From Sporomusa silvacetica DSM 10669 (GTDB taxonomy: Bacteria; Bacillota; Negativicutes; Sporomusales; Sporomusaceae): a DNA stretch of 64,000 nt. Position 1 is the first letter of the stretch. Each line of letters starts with the position of its first letter. The notes beneath the pieces are model-generated. The model was not told the origin of the DNA and made no database searches. It was given only the letters and a program-made list of their open reading frames with translations. This document shows, piece after piece, positions 55,569 to 64,000 of the stretch. Location of the stretch: NCBI RefSeq assembly GCF_002257705.1, contig NZ_LSLK01000117.1, forward strand, positions 1 to 64,000, written 5' to 3'. A program made the translations under genes and the position numbers.

Positions 55569-56492
55569 ATGAAAGATATTATAAATATAGCCGTAGTGAA
55601 TTTTACAACTATTTGGGGCAATAAGGCAGCAAATTTAAAAAGAATCAAAGAATATATTGATGCGGCAGGTAAGCGCGGCGCGGATTTAGTAGTGTTGCCA
55701 GAAACAGCTCTGTCGGGATATGATGACGATGCCGGAAAACCTCGTGTCGAAAAGATGCATGTGCTTTTGGCGGAAACGATTCCAGGCCCGGCGACGGATG
55801 AAATTACTGAAATCACCAAAAAGTATAATATGTATGCAATTTTCGGCATGCCGGAAAAGGACAAGAGTGATCCCTCTATTATCTATAATTCTGCAGCGAT
55901 TGTTGGCCCAGAGGGTGTAGTTGATTCTTATCGAAAAATACATCTTCCTTTTTCGGAAGCTGATTGGGCTGTACGTGGTGATAAGCCTGTCCTTTTTGAT
56001 ACACCGTGGGGACCCATCGGTGTTGGAATTTGTTATGATTCGTATTGTTTTCCTGAACTGATGAGATATTATCGTGCTAAAGGTGCAAGACTGTTCGTTA
56101 ATGTAACCGCATGTCCGAATGCGCCTTGCACGAGTGGTGCAGCTGAATTGACGATTCCTGCCTATGCATATATCAATTATATGTTTATTGCATCGTCCAA
56201 TCTCTGTGGTTATGATAAGAGCAGCTTCTTTATTGGGGGAAGCAGTGTCATTGGACCAGACAGCAACAGAGGTGGAACGCATGTCTACATCGGAAAAATG
56301 TTTAATTCCGCCGGTAGTGACAAGCCGGAACTGTTCCTCGGTACAGTTGACCTGTCAATGGCCGACTATAATACCGATATTCCTATCTACCGTTACAATC
56401 CTAAGGTTAATGGACCTGATTGGAGACCTGAAATCTATAAGGAACTTTGTCAAGATATTCTAGATACCCCGGATTCGCAGAAAGGAAAATAA
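55569..56492 (+). CDS. Carbon-nitrogen hydrolase (amidase-like)
   Basis: 307 residues with the Glu45 (LPETALSGY), Lys123 (YRKIHLP) and Cys155 (GICYDSYCFPEL) triad of the nitrilase superfamily, in the aliphatic amidase/omega-amidase-like shape. It follows the first hydrolase after a GGTTGAACC hairpin (55461-55491). Together they could convert a nitrile or amide to an acid. Confidence 0.85.
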   Translation: MKDIINIAVVNFTTIWGNKAANLKRIKEYIDAAGKRGADLVVLPETALSGYDDDAGKPRVEKMHVLLAETIPGPATDEITEITKKYNMYAIFGMPEKDKSDPSIIYNSAAIVGPEGVVDSYRKIHLPFSEADWAVRGDKPVLFDTPWGPIGVGICYDSYCFPELMRYYRAKGARLFVNVTACPNAPCTSGAAELTIPAYAYINYMFIASSNLCGYDKSSFFIGGSSVIGPDSNRGGTHVYIGKMFNSAGSDKPELFLGTVDLSMADYNTDIPIYRYNPKVNGPDWRPEIYKELCQDILDTPDSQKGK

Positions 56493-56906
56493 TCTTTTTT
56501 CAACGGTCAATTATGGATGGGGCGGTAGATGTGCACCCACATCAGGGTAGCGTGCTATTTAGAATGATCCTGTAATATAAATATATATGTCCAATATAAG
56601 GAATTTGATTCCGAATAATGGGATTTGGTAGCCGGCTAAGGTTATTACTATGAAGTGATAATGTTCCTATCGTGAGATGTAGCCAAAAAGACGATGTATA
56701 TGTCTTTGCCCAAATAGTGAAACAAAATCCCGAATAACGGTTTTGTAATAGAGGCTTATGTTTGTTTACCACAATAAGGCTAATTTGCAAACTTAGTTGT
56801 TAGGCTGCTATTTTGCGTCATGGTGCGGAGTCGTTTCCAAAACAACTTCGCGTTAATGATATATTTTTCTTAGAAAAAACATTCAAATTTTAAGGAGGAG
56901 AAATTG
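56493..56906 (+). promoter_or_regulatory. Leader region of the oxidoreductase operon with two motif copies
   Basis: No gene. A full copy of the chemoreceptor leader motif lies at 56670-56744 (GTGAGATGTAGCC, ATGTATAT, ATCCCGAATAACGG) and a half copy at 56581-56626 (ATTCC-GAATAAT-GGGAT). The ribosome site AGGAGGAG is at 56893-56900. Confidence 0.5.
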
Positions 56907-57449
56907 ATGAAGGAAATTCGACTTCATGGTCGAGGGGGGCAAGGAGTGGTCAAAGCCGCTCAATTAATCGTGAAAACGATAGTAAATCAGGGAGGATTTG
57001 CCCATTTCATTCCGTTTTTTGGGGTGGAGAGAAAAGGTTCGCCCGTATACGGTTTTTTGCGGATTGATGATAAACCTATACGGTTAAAAACTCAGGTTTA
57101 TGAACCACATTGTCTGGTTATTATGGATGACACATTGCTGGATTCTGTTCCGGTATTTGAAGGTTTAAGGCAGGATGGAACTGTTGTGATTAATAGCTGT
57201 AAGGATTTTGATGTATTTGCGGCGCATCAAAATGTAAAAAAGATTGGTATTGTTGATGCCACAAGCATTGCAGCGGAAAAGATAGGCAAAAATATGCCAC
57301 CTAACACGGCTGTTTTAGGAGCTTTGGCAAAGACGACGGGTTTTATAAATTGGGACGCCTTACAAAGGGAGATCGAGAAAACTTTCGGTGTAACCAATTT
57401 GTCTGCAGCGCAGCAAGCATTTGAAACTACGGCTGTACACATTATCTAA
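56907..57449 (+). CDS. 2-oxoacid:ferredoxin oxidoreductase, gamma subunit
   Basis: 180 residues from ATG 56907. LHGRGGQGVVKAAQLIV (about 6-22) and FFGVERKGSPVYGFLRI are hallmarks of the gamma domain of pyruvate/2-ketoisovalerate ferredoxin oxidoreductases. First of four adjacent subunit genes (gamma, delta, alpha, beta). Confidence 0.92.
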   Translation: MKEIRLHGRGGQGVVKAAQLIVKTIVNQGGFAHFIPFFGVERKGSPVYGFLRIDDKPIRLKTQVYEPHCLVIMDDTLLDSVPVFEGLRQDGTVVINSCKDFDVFAAHQNVKKIGIVDATSIAAEKIGKNMPPNTAVLGALAKTTGFINWDALQREIEKTFGVTNLSAAQQAFETTAVHII

Positions 57450-57465
57450 AGGAGTGAAAAGGGAT

Positions 57466-57732
57466 ATGGAAAATAGGCAACATATTGCGCCGATTGGTGA
57501 TGAGGGATTATATATCCTTGATACGGGAAGCTGGCGAAACTTTCGCCCGGTAATTGATCAGGAGAAATGCAGTAAGTGTGGACTCTGTTTTACCTTCTGC
57601 CCGGTGAATTCGATTTCCAGGGTCGACAATGAGTATCAAATCAGCATGAGTTATTGTAAGGGATGCGGCATCTGTGCCAATGAGTGTCCCCGCAAAGCAA
57701 TTGACATGGTTCCCGAAGGAGGTAAGGAATAA
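57466..57732 (+). CDS. 2-oxoacid:ferredoxin oxidoreductase, delta (ferredoxin) subunit
   Basis: 88 residues with two 4Fe-4S motifs, CSKCGLCFTFCP and CKGCGICANECP. It passes electrons from the thiamine-diphosphate site to ferredoxin. ATG 57466 is preceded by GGAGTG; the stop overlaps the alpha start (TAATG), which couples translation. Confidence 0.92.
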   Translation: MENRQHIAPIGDEGLYILDTGSWRNFRPVIDQEKCSKCGLCFTFCPVNSISRVDNEYQISMSYCKGCGICANECPRKAIDMVPEGGKE

Positions 57733-58907
57733 TGAATCAAGTAATGGCTACTACCGGCAATACATGCGCGGCGTTAGGTGCCGCGTTGGCGAAGCCCGCT
57801 GTTGTGGCTGCTTATCCAATCACGCCCCAAACTTCCGTAGTAGAATATTTAGCAAAGATGGTGGCAGACGGAAAACTTTGCTCCAGGATGATCGAAGTTG
57901 AATCGGAACATTCGTCAATGAGTGTCGTGCAAGGTGCTGCTATGGCAGGTGGGCGTACCTTTACCGCGACGTCCGCACAAGGTTTGGCCCTTATGTTTGA
58001 ACCATATTTGCGGATGTCCACACTACGGCTGCCGATGGTGATGGCCATCGCAGGCCGGGAGATGACATCTCCGGAAACGATTTGGGGTGGTCAGCAGGAC
58101 TCCATTTCGGTACGTGATGCCGGCTGGATGCAGGTTTATGTAGAAAATAACCAGGAAATTCTCGATATGATCATTCAGGGCTACAAAATTGCAGAAACAC
58201 AAAATGTGTTATTGCCAATTAATGTTTGTTATGATGGTTTCTATCTATCGCATCTGGTTGAACGGGTTGAGATACCTAGTCAGGCATCGGTCGATGCATT
58301 TTTACCGCCATACAAGCAAACTCACGTCATACTGGATCCCCAAAAGCCCATGGCGGTGGATCCATTGACGCCTGGTGATATTTTGTGGAAATATCGGCAG
58401 AACCATCTACAGGCGATGCAAAACGCCCTGGAAGTTATTGATCAGGTTGACCGTGAATTTGCGGCTGCATTTGGCAGGCAATATGGCGGCGTAATCGAAG
58501 AGTATCGTTCCGAAGATGCAGAAATAGTGTTAGTGGCCATGGGATCAATGGTCGGCACAGCCAAGGAAGCTGTTGATATAAAACGTTCTGAAGGAATCAA
58601 AGTAGGTCTTGTTAAGGTTAGATTTATGCGACCGTTTCCGACACAGAAGGTGCGTCAAGCCTTGCAAGGGAAAAAGGCTTTTGCAGTAGTAGACCGCAAT
58701 GTGTGTTTTGGTTGGAATACGGGAGCCTTGTACCAGGAAGTATTAGCAGCAGTAGGCAATCGCGGATATAAGATGAGTTCCATGCCTGTGATCGGCGGCC
58801 TTGGTGGAGCAGATATTACGTTGCGGCATTTTCTGGATTGCATCGACTCGTTGGAAGCGGCAAAAGACCAAGAACGTGAATACGATACGCTCTGGTTAAC
58901 GAAATGA
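57732..58907 (+). CDS. 2-oxoacid:ferredoxin oxidoreductase, alpha subunit
   Basis: 391 residues. AAYPITPQTSVVEYLA (about 33-48), EVESEHSSMSVVQGAAMAGGR (about 52-75, cut here) and TSAQGLALMFEPYL are typical of the alpha subunit of Por/Vor enzymes. C-terminal domain with VGLVKVRFMRPFP. The substrate (pyruvate, branched-chain or aromatic 2-oxoacid) cannot be told from sequence. Confidence 0.92.
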   Translation: MNQVMATTGNTCAALGAALAKPAVVAAYPITPQTSVVEYLAKMVADGKLCSRMIEVESEHSSMSVVQGAAMAGGRTFTATSAQGLALMFEPYLRMSTLRLPMVMAIAGREMTSPETIWGGQQDSISVRDAGWMQVYVENNQEILDMIIQGYKIAETQNVLLPINVCYDGFYLSHLVERVEIPSQASVDAFLPPYKQTHVILDPQKPMAVDPLTPGDILWKYRQNHLQAMQNALEVIDQVDREFAAAFGRQYGGVIEEYRSEDAEIVLVAMGSMVGTAKEAVDIKRSEGIKVGLVKVRFMRPFPTQKVRQALQGKKAFAVVDRNVCFGWNTGALYQEVLAAVGNRGYKMSSMPVIGGLGGADITLRHFLDCIDSLEAAKDQEREYDTLWLTK

Positions 58908-58923
58908 GAGGGGGAGTATTAAT

Positions 58924-59826
58924 ATGAACTATATTGATTTTTTGCTGCAGCGGCAGGATTTAGTGTCGCCTGGTATTTCGGCCTGCCCAGGCTGTGCCGC
59001 TGAATTGGCTTTAAGAACCACTTTAAAGGTGCTAGGCGAGAATACGATCATGGGCATTCCGCCTGGATGTATGGCTGGTGCCGGTTGTGTAGGTTGGAAT
59101 TATGATAATGGGCTGAAAGTACCCGTGCATATTTCTTTGCTGGATAATACGGCATCATTGTTGGCTGGAGTAAAGGCTATGTATGAAGAAATGGGACGGG
59201 AAGTTCATGTTGTAGGGTTTGCAGGTGATGGTGCTAGTGCAGATTGCGGTTTTCAGTCTCTGTCAGGTGCTGCTGAACGTGGTGACAATATTATTTATAT
59301 TTGTTACGACAATGAAGGGTATATGAACACTGGCTTCCAACGAAGCAGTACGACCTCCATGGGTTCGTCAACTACAACTACTCCTGTTGGGGCAGCTAGC
59401 CATGGGAAGACACAACATAAAAAAGATTTGCCAATGATCATGGCTATGCACAATTGTGCATATGTTGCCACGCTATCGCCCGCTTATATGGCGGACTTTG
59501 TGGCGAAAATCCAAAAAGCGATGACGGTCAAAAAAGGATTAAGCTATTTGCATATCTTTACCCCTTGTCCAACCGGATGGGGTGTTGATGCTAAACTGTC
59601 AATTGAACTCGCAAAAAAGGCTATTCAAACCAATTTCTTCCCACTGTATGAAGTCGAAAACGGAAAATTTAAAATCAATATGGAAGTGAAGAATCCGCAG
59701 CCGGTGACTTCCTTATTGCGAATGCTCAAGAAATTTAAACATGTCAGTGATGAAGAAATGGCAAGCGTCCAAGAACTAACTGATAGCCGATACAAAGTGC
59801 TGAAGGCACTGGCCTCGGCGAACTAA
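58924..59826 (+). CDS. 2-oxoacid:ferredoxin oxidoreductase, beta subunit
   Basis: 300 residues. ACPGCAAELALR (about 20-31), GIPPGCMAGAGC and the thiamine-diphosphate motif GDGASADCGFQSLSGAAERG with DNEGYMNTG are present. It completes the oxidoreductase. Start ATG 58924 after GGGGGAGT. Confidence 0.92.
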   Translation: MNYIDFLLQRQDLVSPGISACPGCAAELALRTTLKVLGENTIMGIPPGCMAGAGCVGWNYDNGLKVPVHISLLDNTASLLAGVKAMYEEMGREVHVVGFAGDGASADCGFQSLSGAAERGDNIIYICYDNEGYMNTGFQRSSTTSMGSSTTTTPVGAASHGKTQHKKDLPMIMAMHNCAYVATLSPAYMADFVAKIQKAMTVKKGLSYLHIFTPCPTGWGVDAKLSIELAKKAIQTNFFPLYEVENGKFKINMEVKNPQPVTSLLRMLKKFKHVSDEEMASVQELTDSRYKVLKALASAN

Positions 59827-59914
59827 GAAGTCAGTTACAAGTAAGAATATTATATTTGAATTCTATATAATGTAAAAAATTAACGAACAAAAGGTCTCAA
59901 TCTTCAGAAATAGT

Positions 59915-59962
59915 AAAACACCTTATATGATGTATAGGTACTCATCGTATATAAGGTGTTTT
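59915..59962 (+). terminator. Terminator of the oxidoreductase operon
   Basis: AAAACACCTTATAT and ATATAAGGTGTTTT form a perfect 14-bp stem with T-rich tail. Confidence 0.88.
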
Positions 59963-60021
59963 GCTTAATATTATTATAGGCCTGTATAACTCGTATTGTT
60001 TCTTTGGACTTAACACCGTAA

Positions 60022-60387
60022 ACACATGGCAATGCAACTGGTTTAGGACTTGCAGATTTGGTTACTAAGAGGCTGGTAGAGCAAACTGACTTTAGCGCCA
60101 CATACATCAATCTTCTAACCGGCCTTGCACCTAGAAAGACATTTACTCCTGTTGTCTGCTCCAACGATCTTGATGCGGTATCCAGAGCTCTACTTACCTG
60201 TGGACCCAATGAGCCGAAGGATGCAACCTTAGCCTGGATAAAAAATACTCAGGAATTGGCGGAACTCTATGTTTTTGAAGCATTGTTGCCGCAAGTAGCG
60301 AGGACACCATCACTTGAGATTATATGTGAAGCTATGGATTTGCCGTTCAATGAGCACGGCAAGTTAGCAAAATGGTCAACTAAGTAA
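60022..60387 (+). pseudogene. C-terminal remnant of a LarA-like (DUF2088) protein
   Basis: The frame runs from after a TAA at 60019 to 60387 (THGNATGLGLADLVTKRLVE and ALLTCGPNEPKDATLAWIKN). This pattern matches the C-terminal third of nickel-dependent lactate-racemase-like (LarA/DUF2088) proteins. The first two thirds are missing and no ribosome site or proper start exists. A remnant between two operons. Confidence 0.6.
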
Positions 60388-60426
60388 TTGTTATATCCGA
60401 AATCATACGAAAAGAGGGTGTAAAAA

Positions 60427-61761
60427 ATGGCGAGAACAGAAATGTCAAAAAGTACTTCTTTGCCAGTTGAACAAAAACCATCCCAATATCGCTGGGTAGT
60501 CTTAGGTGTTATGTGGCTAAGTTATATGATGTGTTTTGCTGACCGTGGTAATATCGGAATGGTTCTGCCAATGTTGCGCACAGAGTTTTCACTTAGCAAT
60601 ACGGAAGCCGGTGCGTTAATGAGCTTTATGTTCCTTGGCTATAGCCTTTCACAAATTCCGGCAGGATTTTATATTAGCAAGTATGGTACCCGTGGGCTTG
60701 TTTCCTTGTCCATATTAGGCTTTTCGGCATTTACTGCTTTAATTGGTACTTCTGCATCAGCTGGCATTATCAAATGGTTCCGTATTGGTTTAGGATTGTT
60801 CGAAGGTTTATTTCCTGTCGGTGCCACATCAACAATAAAAAATTGGTTTCCAGCGCGGGAACGGGGATTTGCTACTGGAATCTATATGGCAGCCACCAAT
60901 ATTGCTGCCATGATAACTCCGCCAATAGCTGTATGGATTATGGTAACCTATGGTTGGCGCTGGGTGTTCTATATATTTGCGCTTCCCGGCTTGATTACAG
61001 CAGCTCTTTGGTATTGGCTTGTTCGTACCCGGCCGGAAGAAAGCAAAAGCTGTAACGCTGCCGAAGTTGAGTATATTAATGATCAATCGGTCGCTACAGT
61101 TAAAAAGACTGAACAAAAGTCTTTCGGTCTGTTGGACACTTTGATTCGTGCCAAAACAGTACCACCGCTCCAGACAACTGCTAAGGTGTTAACTAGCTGG
61201 AATATATGGGGTATTACGTTGTCGTATTTCTTTGCGGTTGCCGTTTACTACGGAATGGTTACATGGATTCCCTCTTACCTAGTTAATGCCAAGGGATTTT
61301 CGCTGATGAAAATGGGATGGGTATCTGCTGCTCCATGGGTTGGTGGAAGCTTGGGTGCCATTTTAGGCGGATGGATTTCGGATAAAATTTTAGCTAAACG
61401 CCGCAAGCCGACAATGTGGGTTACAGGACTAGCTACCGCAGGTATGATGTTTGTCCTGATTAATGTTCCTCAAGACGTGACTATTCTTACAATTGCACTC
61501 TTCATGTCAGGCTTTCTCATGAATATTGGCTGGGGTACTTTTACCGCATACCCTATGGGCTTAACAACGAACACTACGTATCCTATATCAATTTCTATTT
61601 TAAATACTGGTGGTAATATCGCAGGGTTCGCATCTCCGATTATTGCAGGCTATTTACTAGATACGTACAAAACTTATGATGCGGTATTTATGTTCTTTGC
61701 AGCCTGTGGGATAATCTGCTGGTTAATTAACTGCACCATAGATGAGCCAATTAATTACTAG
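60427..61761 (+). CDS. MFS transporter, anion:cation symporter-type
   Basis: 444 residues, 12 membrane segments. RWVVLGVMWLSYMMCFADRGNIG, cut here, and GYSLSQIPAGFYISKYG in helix 2 region and GLFPVGATSTIKNWFPARERG in helix 4 region match the ACS family that imports organic anions. A central loop separates helices 6 and 7 (about 195-245). It probably brings in the substrate of the surrounding catabolic genes. ATG 60427 after GAGGGTG. Confidence 0.88.
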   Translation: MARTEMSKSTSLPVEQKPSQYRWVVLGVMWLSYMMCFADRGNIGMVLPMLRTEFSLSNTEAGALMSFMFLGYSLSQIPAGFYISKYGTRGLVSLSILGFSAFTALIGTSASAGIIKWFRIGLGLFEGLFPVGATSTIKNWFPARERGFATGIYMAATNIAAMITPPIAVWIMVTYGWRWVFYIFALPGLITAALWYWLVRTRPEESKSCNAAEVEYINDQSVATVKKTEQKSFGLLDTLIRAKTVPPLQTTAKVLTSWNIWGITLSYFFAVAVYYGMVTWIPSYLVNAKGFSLMKMGWVSAAPWVGGSLGAILGGWISDKILAKRRKPTMWVTGLATAGMMFVLINVPQDVTILTIALFMSGFLMNIGWGTFTAYPMGLTTNTTYPISISILNTGGNIAGFASPIIAGYLLDTYKTYDAVFMFFAACGIICWLINCTIDEPINY

Positions 61762-61779
61762 TGGTTTGCTTTGATGACG

Positions 61780-61815
61780 TGTAGGTATGGAAAGATTTCC
61801 TCTTCCATACCTACA
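61780..61815 (+). terminator. Terminator after the MFS gene
   Basis: TGTAGGTATGGAA and TTCCATACCTACA form a perfect 13-bp stem with a 10-base loop. No long T run follows, so some readthrough into the kinase genes is likely. Confidence 0.75.
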
Positions 61816-61851
61816 CATTTACACAATATCATGTGGTAAGGAGAAATAGCA

Positions 61852-62967
61852 ATGAAAAAAGAAACTTTTAGACTACTGATTATTAACCAGGGGTCGACCT
61901 CGACGAAGGTTGCCGTATATGAGAATGAAGCAGTTGTATTTTCTACGACGATAAAGCACTTGCCTGATGAAATAAAATCTTTCCATGACATCTGGGACCA
62001 GTATGAGTATCGAAAAAAGGCAATTCTTGGGGAAGTTTACAGTCATGGTTATGAAATAAGTGAATTTGATGCTATCGTGAGCCGGGGTGGACTGTTTAAG
62101 CCGATTGTCGGCGGAACCTATGTTATCAATGAAGCGATGCTTGCAGATGCCCGGAGCGGTGTATATGGTAACCATGTCTGCAGCGTTGGCTGTCAGATTG
62201 CATATGACTTGGGTAAAGAGGCGGGGATTCCAGCTCTTACTGTAGATCCGCCAACCTGTGATGAAATGATTGACGAAGCAAAGTACTCAGGAATTCCTCA
62301 AATTACAAGGCAAAGTAGTTATCACGCCTTGAATCAAAAAGCAATAGCTCGTAAACTTGCCAAAGATTTACAAAAAACCTATAGTGAACTGAAGGTAATT
62401 GTAGTGCACCTGGGCGGGGGGATCTCGGTTGGAGCCCATTATCTTGGCAAAGTGATTGATGTTAACAATGCTCTTGAGGGAGACGGACCGTTTTCTCCTG
62501 AAAGAGCTGGTAGTCTTCCTGTTACAGATTTAATTAAGTTATGCTTTTCCGGTCAATATTCCCCAAAAGAAATGTTAAGATTGATGAATGGACGAGGTGG
62601 ATTGGTTGCTTATTTAGGAACCACAGACGGGCTTGAGCTTGATCGGCGCATTACGCAAGGTGATAGGAAGGCTCAGCAAGTAATTAACGCAATGGCTTTC
62701 CAAGTGGTCAAAGAGATTGGAGCAGCAGCCACAGTGCTTAAGGGAGAAGTGGAAGCCATTGCTTTGACAGGCGGCTTGGCGAACTGGAAGAGACTTGTTG
62801 AGCTAATATCGGAGAGAGTTCGCTATATAGCACCAATTATGATTTATCCCGGAGAGGATGAAATGGGCTCTCTGGCCATGGGGGCGCTACGAGTTTTAAG
62901 GGAAGAGGAAGTTGTCCAAGCTTATCCTGATAGTAAAAACGATACACAGTTGGAGGAATGCAAATGA
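61852..62967 (+). CDS. buk: Butyrate (acyl) kinase
   Basis: 371 residues. ASKHA-fold kinase: LIINQGSTSTKVAVY (phosphate 1 motif), VVHLGGGISVGAH (about 184-196), and ALTGGLANWKRLV (adenosine motif) match butyrate kinases. It makes ATP from butyryl- or branched acyl-phosphate. ATG 61852 with AAGGAG. It overlaps ptb by 4 bases. Confidence 0.92.
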   Translation: MKKETFRLLIINQGSTSTKVAVYENEAVVFSTTIKHLPDEIKSFHDIWDQYEYRKKAILGEVYSHGYEISEFDAIVSRGGLFKPIVGGTYVINEAMLADARSGVYGNHVCSVGCQIAYDLGKEAGIPALTVDPPTCDEMIDEAKYSGIPQITRQSSYHALNQKAIARKLAKDLQKTYSELKVIVVHLGGGISVGAHYLGKVIDVNNALEGDGPFSPERAGSLPVTDLIKLCFSGQYSPKEMLRLMNGRGGLVAYLGTTDGLELDRRITQGDRKAQQVINAMAFQVVKEIGAAATVLKGEVEAIALTGGLANWKRLVELISERVRYIAPIMIYPGEDEMGSLAMGALRVLREEEVVQAYPDSKNDTQLEECK

Positions 62968-63869
62968 TTCGCGATTTTGAGGAATTGGAACTTAGCGTTA
63001 AGTCTATGGGGTGCCGGAAGATTGCAATTGCAGCTGCAGCTGATGAAGACGTTTTAAAAGTAAAAGATCAAGTGGAAAAAGCAGGTTTAGCGGTATGCAT
63101 TCTTGTAGGTGACAAGGCGAAGATACTTGAAATTGCCAAAACGCTGAATATAGAAATCAATATTGACTCTATTATTGACATTCCGGATACAGTAGAAGCG
63201 GCCAAAAAGGCGGTTTCCCTAGTGCGGCTCGGAGAGGCAGATCTTATTATGAAAGGCCATCTGCAAACGGGCGACTTTCTGCGGGCAGTATTAGACAAAG
63301 AAGTTGGTTTAAGGACTAACCGACTACTTAGTCAAGTAACTGTTTGTCAAAAACCAGATGGAGACGGCTTAATGCTAATAACTGACTGTGCAATGAACAT
63401 CGCTCCGGATATAAATGGGAAAAAAATGATTCTTGAAAATGCCGTGGAACTGGCTTTAAAACTTGACATACAAAAACCAAAGGTTGCGTTGCTCTGTGCG
63501 GTAGAAATGGTTAACCTTGATATGCCGGATACAACGGACGCGGCTATTTTAAGCAAGATGGCGGAACGGGGGCAAATAAAAAACGCACAGGTTGATGGCC
63601 CACTTGCACTGGATAACGCAATGTCGTTAATATCCGCTGCTCATAAAGGAATTGATAGCCCCGTTGCAGGGCGTGCCGACATCCTGGTGGTGCCGAATAT
63701 CAATGTTGGTAATGCGTTGCACAAGTCTTTGCTCTTCTTTGCTGGCAAGAGTATAGCCTCAGTGGTTATGGGGGCAAAGGTGCCGATCATTATGACTTCG
63801 CGCGCAGATTCGCCAGAGACAAAATATTTGTCAGTAGCGCTGTCCGGCTATATCGCTAAAAATAGTTGA
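62964..63869 (+). CDS. ptb: Phosphate butyryltransferase
   Basis: 301 residues (PTA_PTB family). MKGHLQTGDFLRAVLDKEVGLR, cut here, and VDGPLALDNAMS plus AGRADILVVPNINVGN are typical. It converts acyl-CoA plus phosphate to acyl-phosphate for Buk. I prefer ATG 62964 (spaced from GGAGG and overlapping the buk stop as ATGA) to ATG 62958. Confidence 0.92.
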   Translation: MIRDFEELELSVKSMGCRKIAIAAAADEDVLKVKDQVEKAGLAVCILVGDKAKILEIAKTLNIEINIDSIIDIPDTVEAAKKAVSLVRLGEADLIMKGHLQTGDFLRAVLDKEVGLRTNRLLSQVTVCQKPDGDGLMLITDCAMNIAPDINGKKMILENAVELALKLDIQKPKVALLCAVEMVNLDMPDTTDAAILSKMAERGQIKNAQVDGPLALDNAMSLISAAHKGIDSPVAGRADILVVPNINVGNALHKSLLFFAGKSIASVVMGAKVPIIMTSRADSPETKYLSVALSGYIAKNS

Positions 63870-63914
63870 GATGGACCATCATATGGTTCGGTGGTAACGA
63901 GGGAGGAAAATTAC

Positions 63915-64000
63915 GTGCGCGATGTGAAAGCAATGAAGGTATCTACCAGCGAACAGCTCAAAGAAATACTACGTAAGGCACAGACGCAGAATACGCCTGT
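63915..64000 (+). CDS. Partial gene, start of an unknown protein
   Basis: GTG 63915 after GAGGGAGGAAA opens a frame (RDVKAMKVSTSEQLKEILRK...) that runs off the window. The VSTSEQLKEIL segment resembles the N-terminus of FAD-binding oxidoreductases of the GlcD kind, but 28 residues are too few to be sure. Cotranscription with ptb is likely. Confidence 0.5.
   Translation, partial: MRDVKAMKVSTSEQLKEILRKAQTQNTP

Overview
The window comes from a low-to-medium GC, Gram-positive-type anaerobe. Strong AGGAGG-like ribosome sites, TTGACA/TATAAT promoters, a ferredoxin-type 2-oxoacid oxidoreductase, a phosphate butyryltransferase/butyrate kinase pair and a chemotaxis receptor together suggest a Negativicutes or Clostridia member, perhaps Sporomusa/Pelosinus-like. 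That placement is inference from gene content; no marker gene in the window proves it.

Region by region. (1) 1-7.7 kb is chromosomal backbone: two tRNA pairs (Glu-Val and Asp-Phe) whose spacers share TCGA-rich repeats, an OFA-type MFS transporter, a LytS/LytTR two-component operon with a truncated Cache-domain receptor gene, a phosphoribosyltransferase and a small zinc-ribbon protein. (2) 7.69-24.99 kb is an integrative element sitting in tRNA-Gly(CCC). It has a tyrosine integrase next to attR, an excisionase-like HTH, an AEP-like primase/DUF3987 protein, a repressor/anti-repressor switch (XRE, KilA-N, ORF6N, ImmA), a terminase-small-subunit-like fragment and no virion genes. Its cargo includes an SF1 helicase plus DUF2290 pair that looks like an anti-phage module. 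It also carries four consecutive blocks of short palindromic-word repeats. (3) 25.4-49.3 kb is a second, decaying accessory island: a type I restriction-modification locus (hsdR frameshifted), an integrase broken by one stop codon, excisionase, mini-relaxase and MobC-like genes, an SF2 helicase, RadC, a Gabija (GajA/GajB) defence pair, a DUF932/Cas4-like/ERF recombination module, small secreted or zinc-ribbon cargo genes and a second degraded radC. (4) 49.6-51.0 kb holds a hotdog thioesterase and an IS6-family insertion sequence with a nonsense codon. (5) 51.4-64 kb is metabolic: chemoreceptor, Lrp/AsnC regulator, two nitrilase-superfamily hydrolases, a four-subunit 2-oxoacid:ferredoxin oxidoreductase, an MFS carrier, butyrate kinase and phosphate butyryltransferase, then the start of another gene.

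How the genes may work together. The last region reads as a catabolic route: uptake, hydrolysis of a nitrile or amide, oxidative decarboxylation of a 2-oxoacid to acyl-CoA with ferredoxin reduction, then acyl-phosphate and ATP through Ptb/Buk. A recurring leader motif with a hairpin whose loop contains GAATAA occurs ahead of both the chemoreceptor and the oxidoreductase operon and may couple them. The two islands carry three or four separate defence modules but are partly inactivated: integrase, hsdR, a repressor paralogue, a radC and the IS transposase each carry a disabling lesion.
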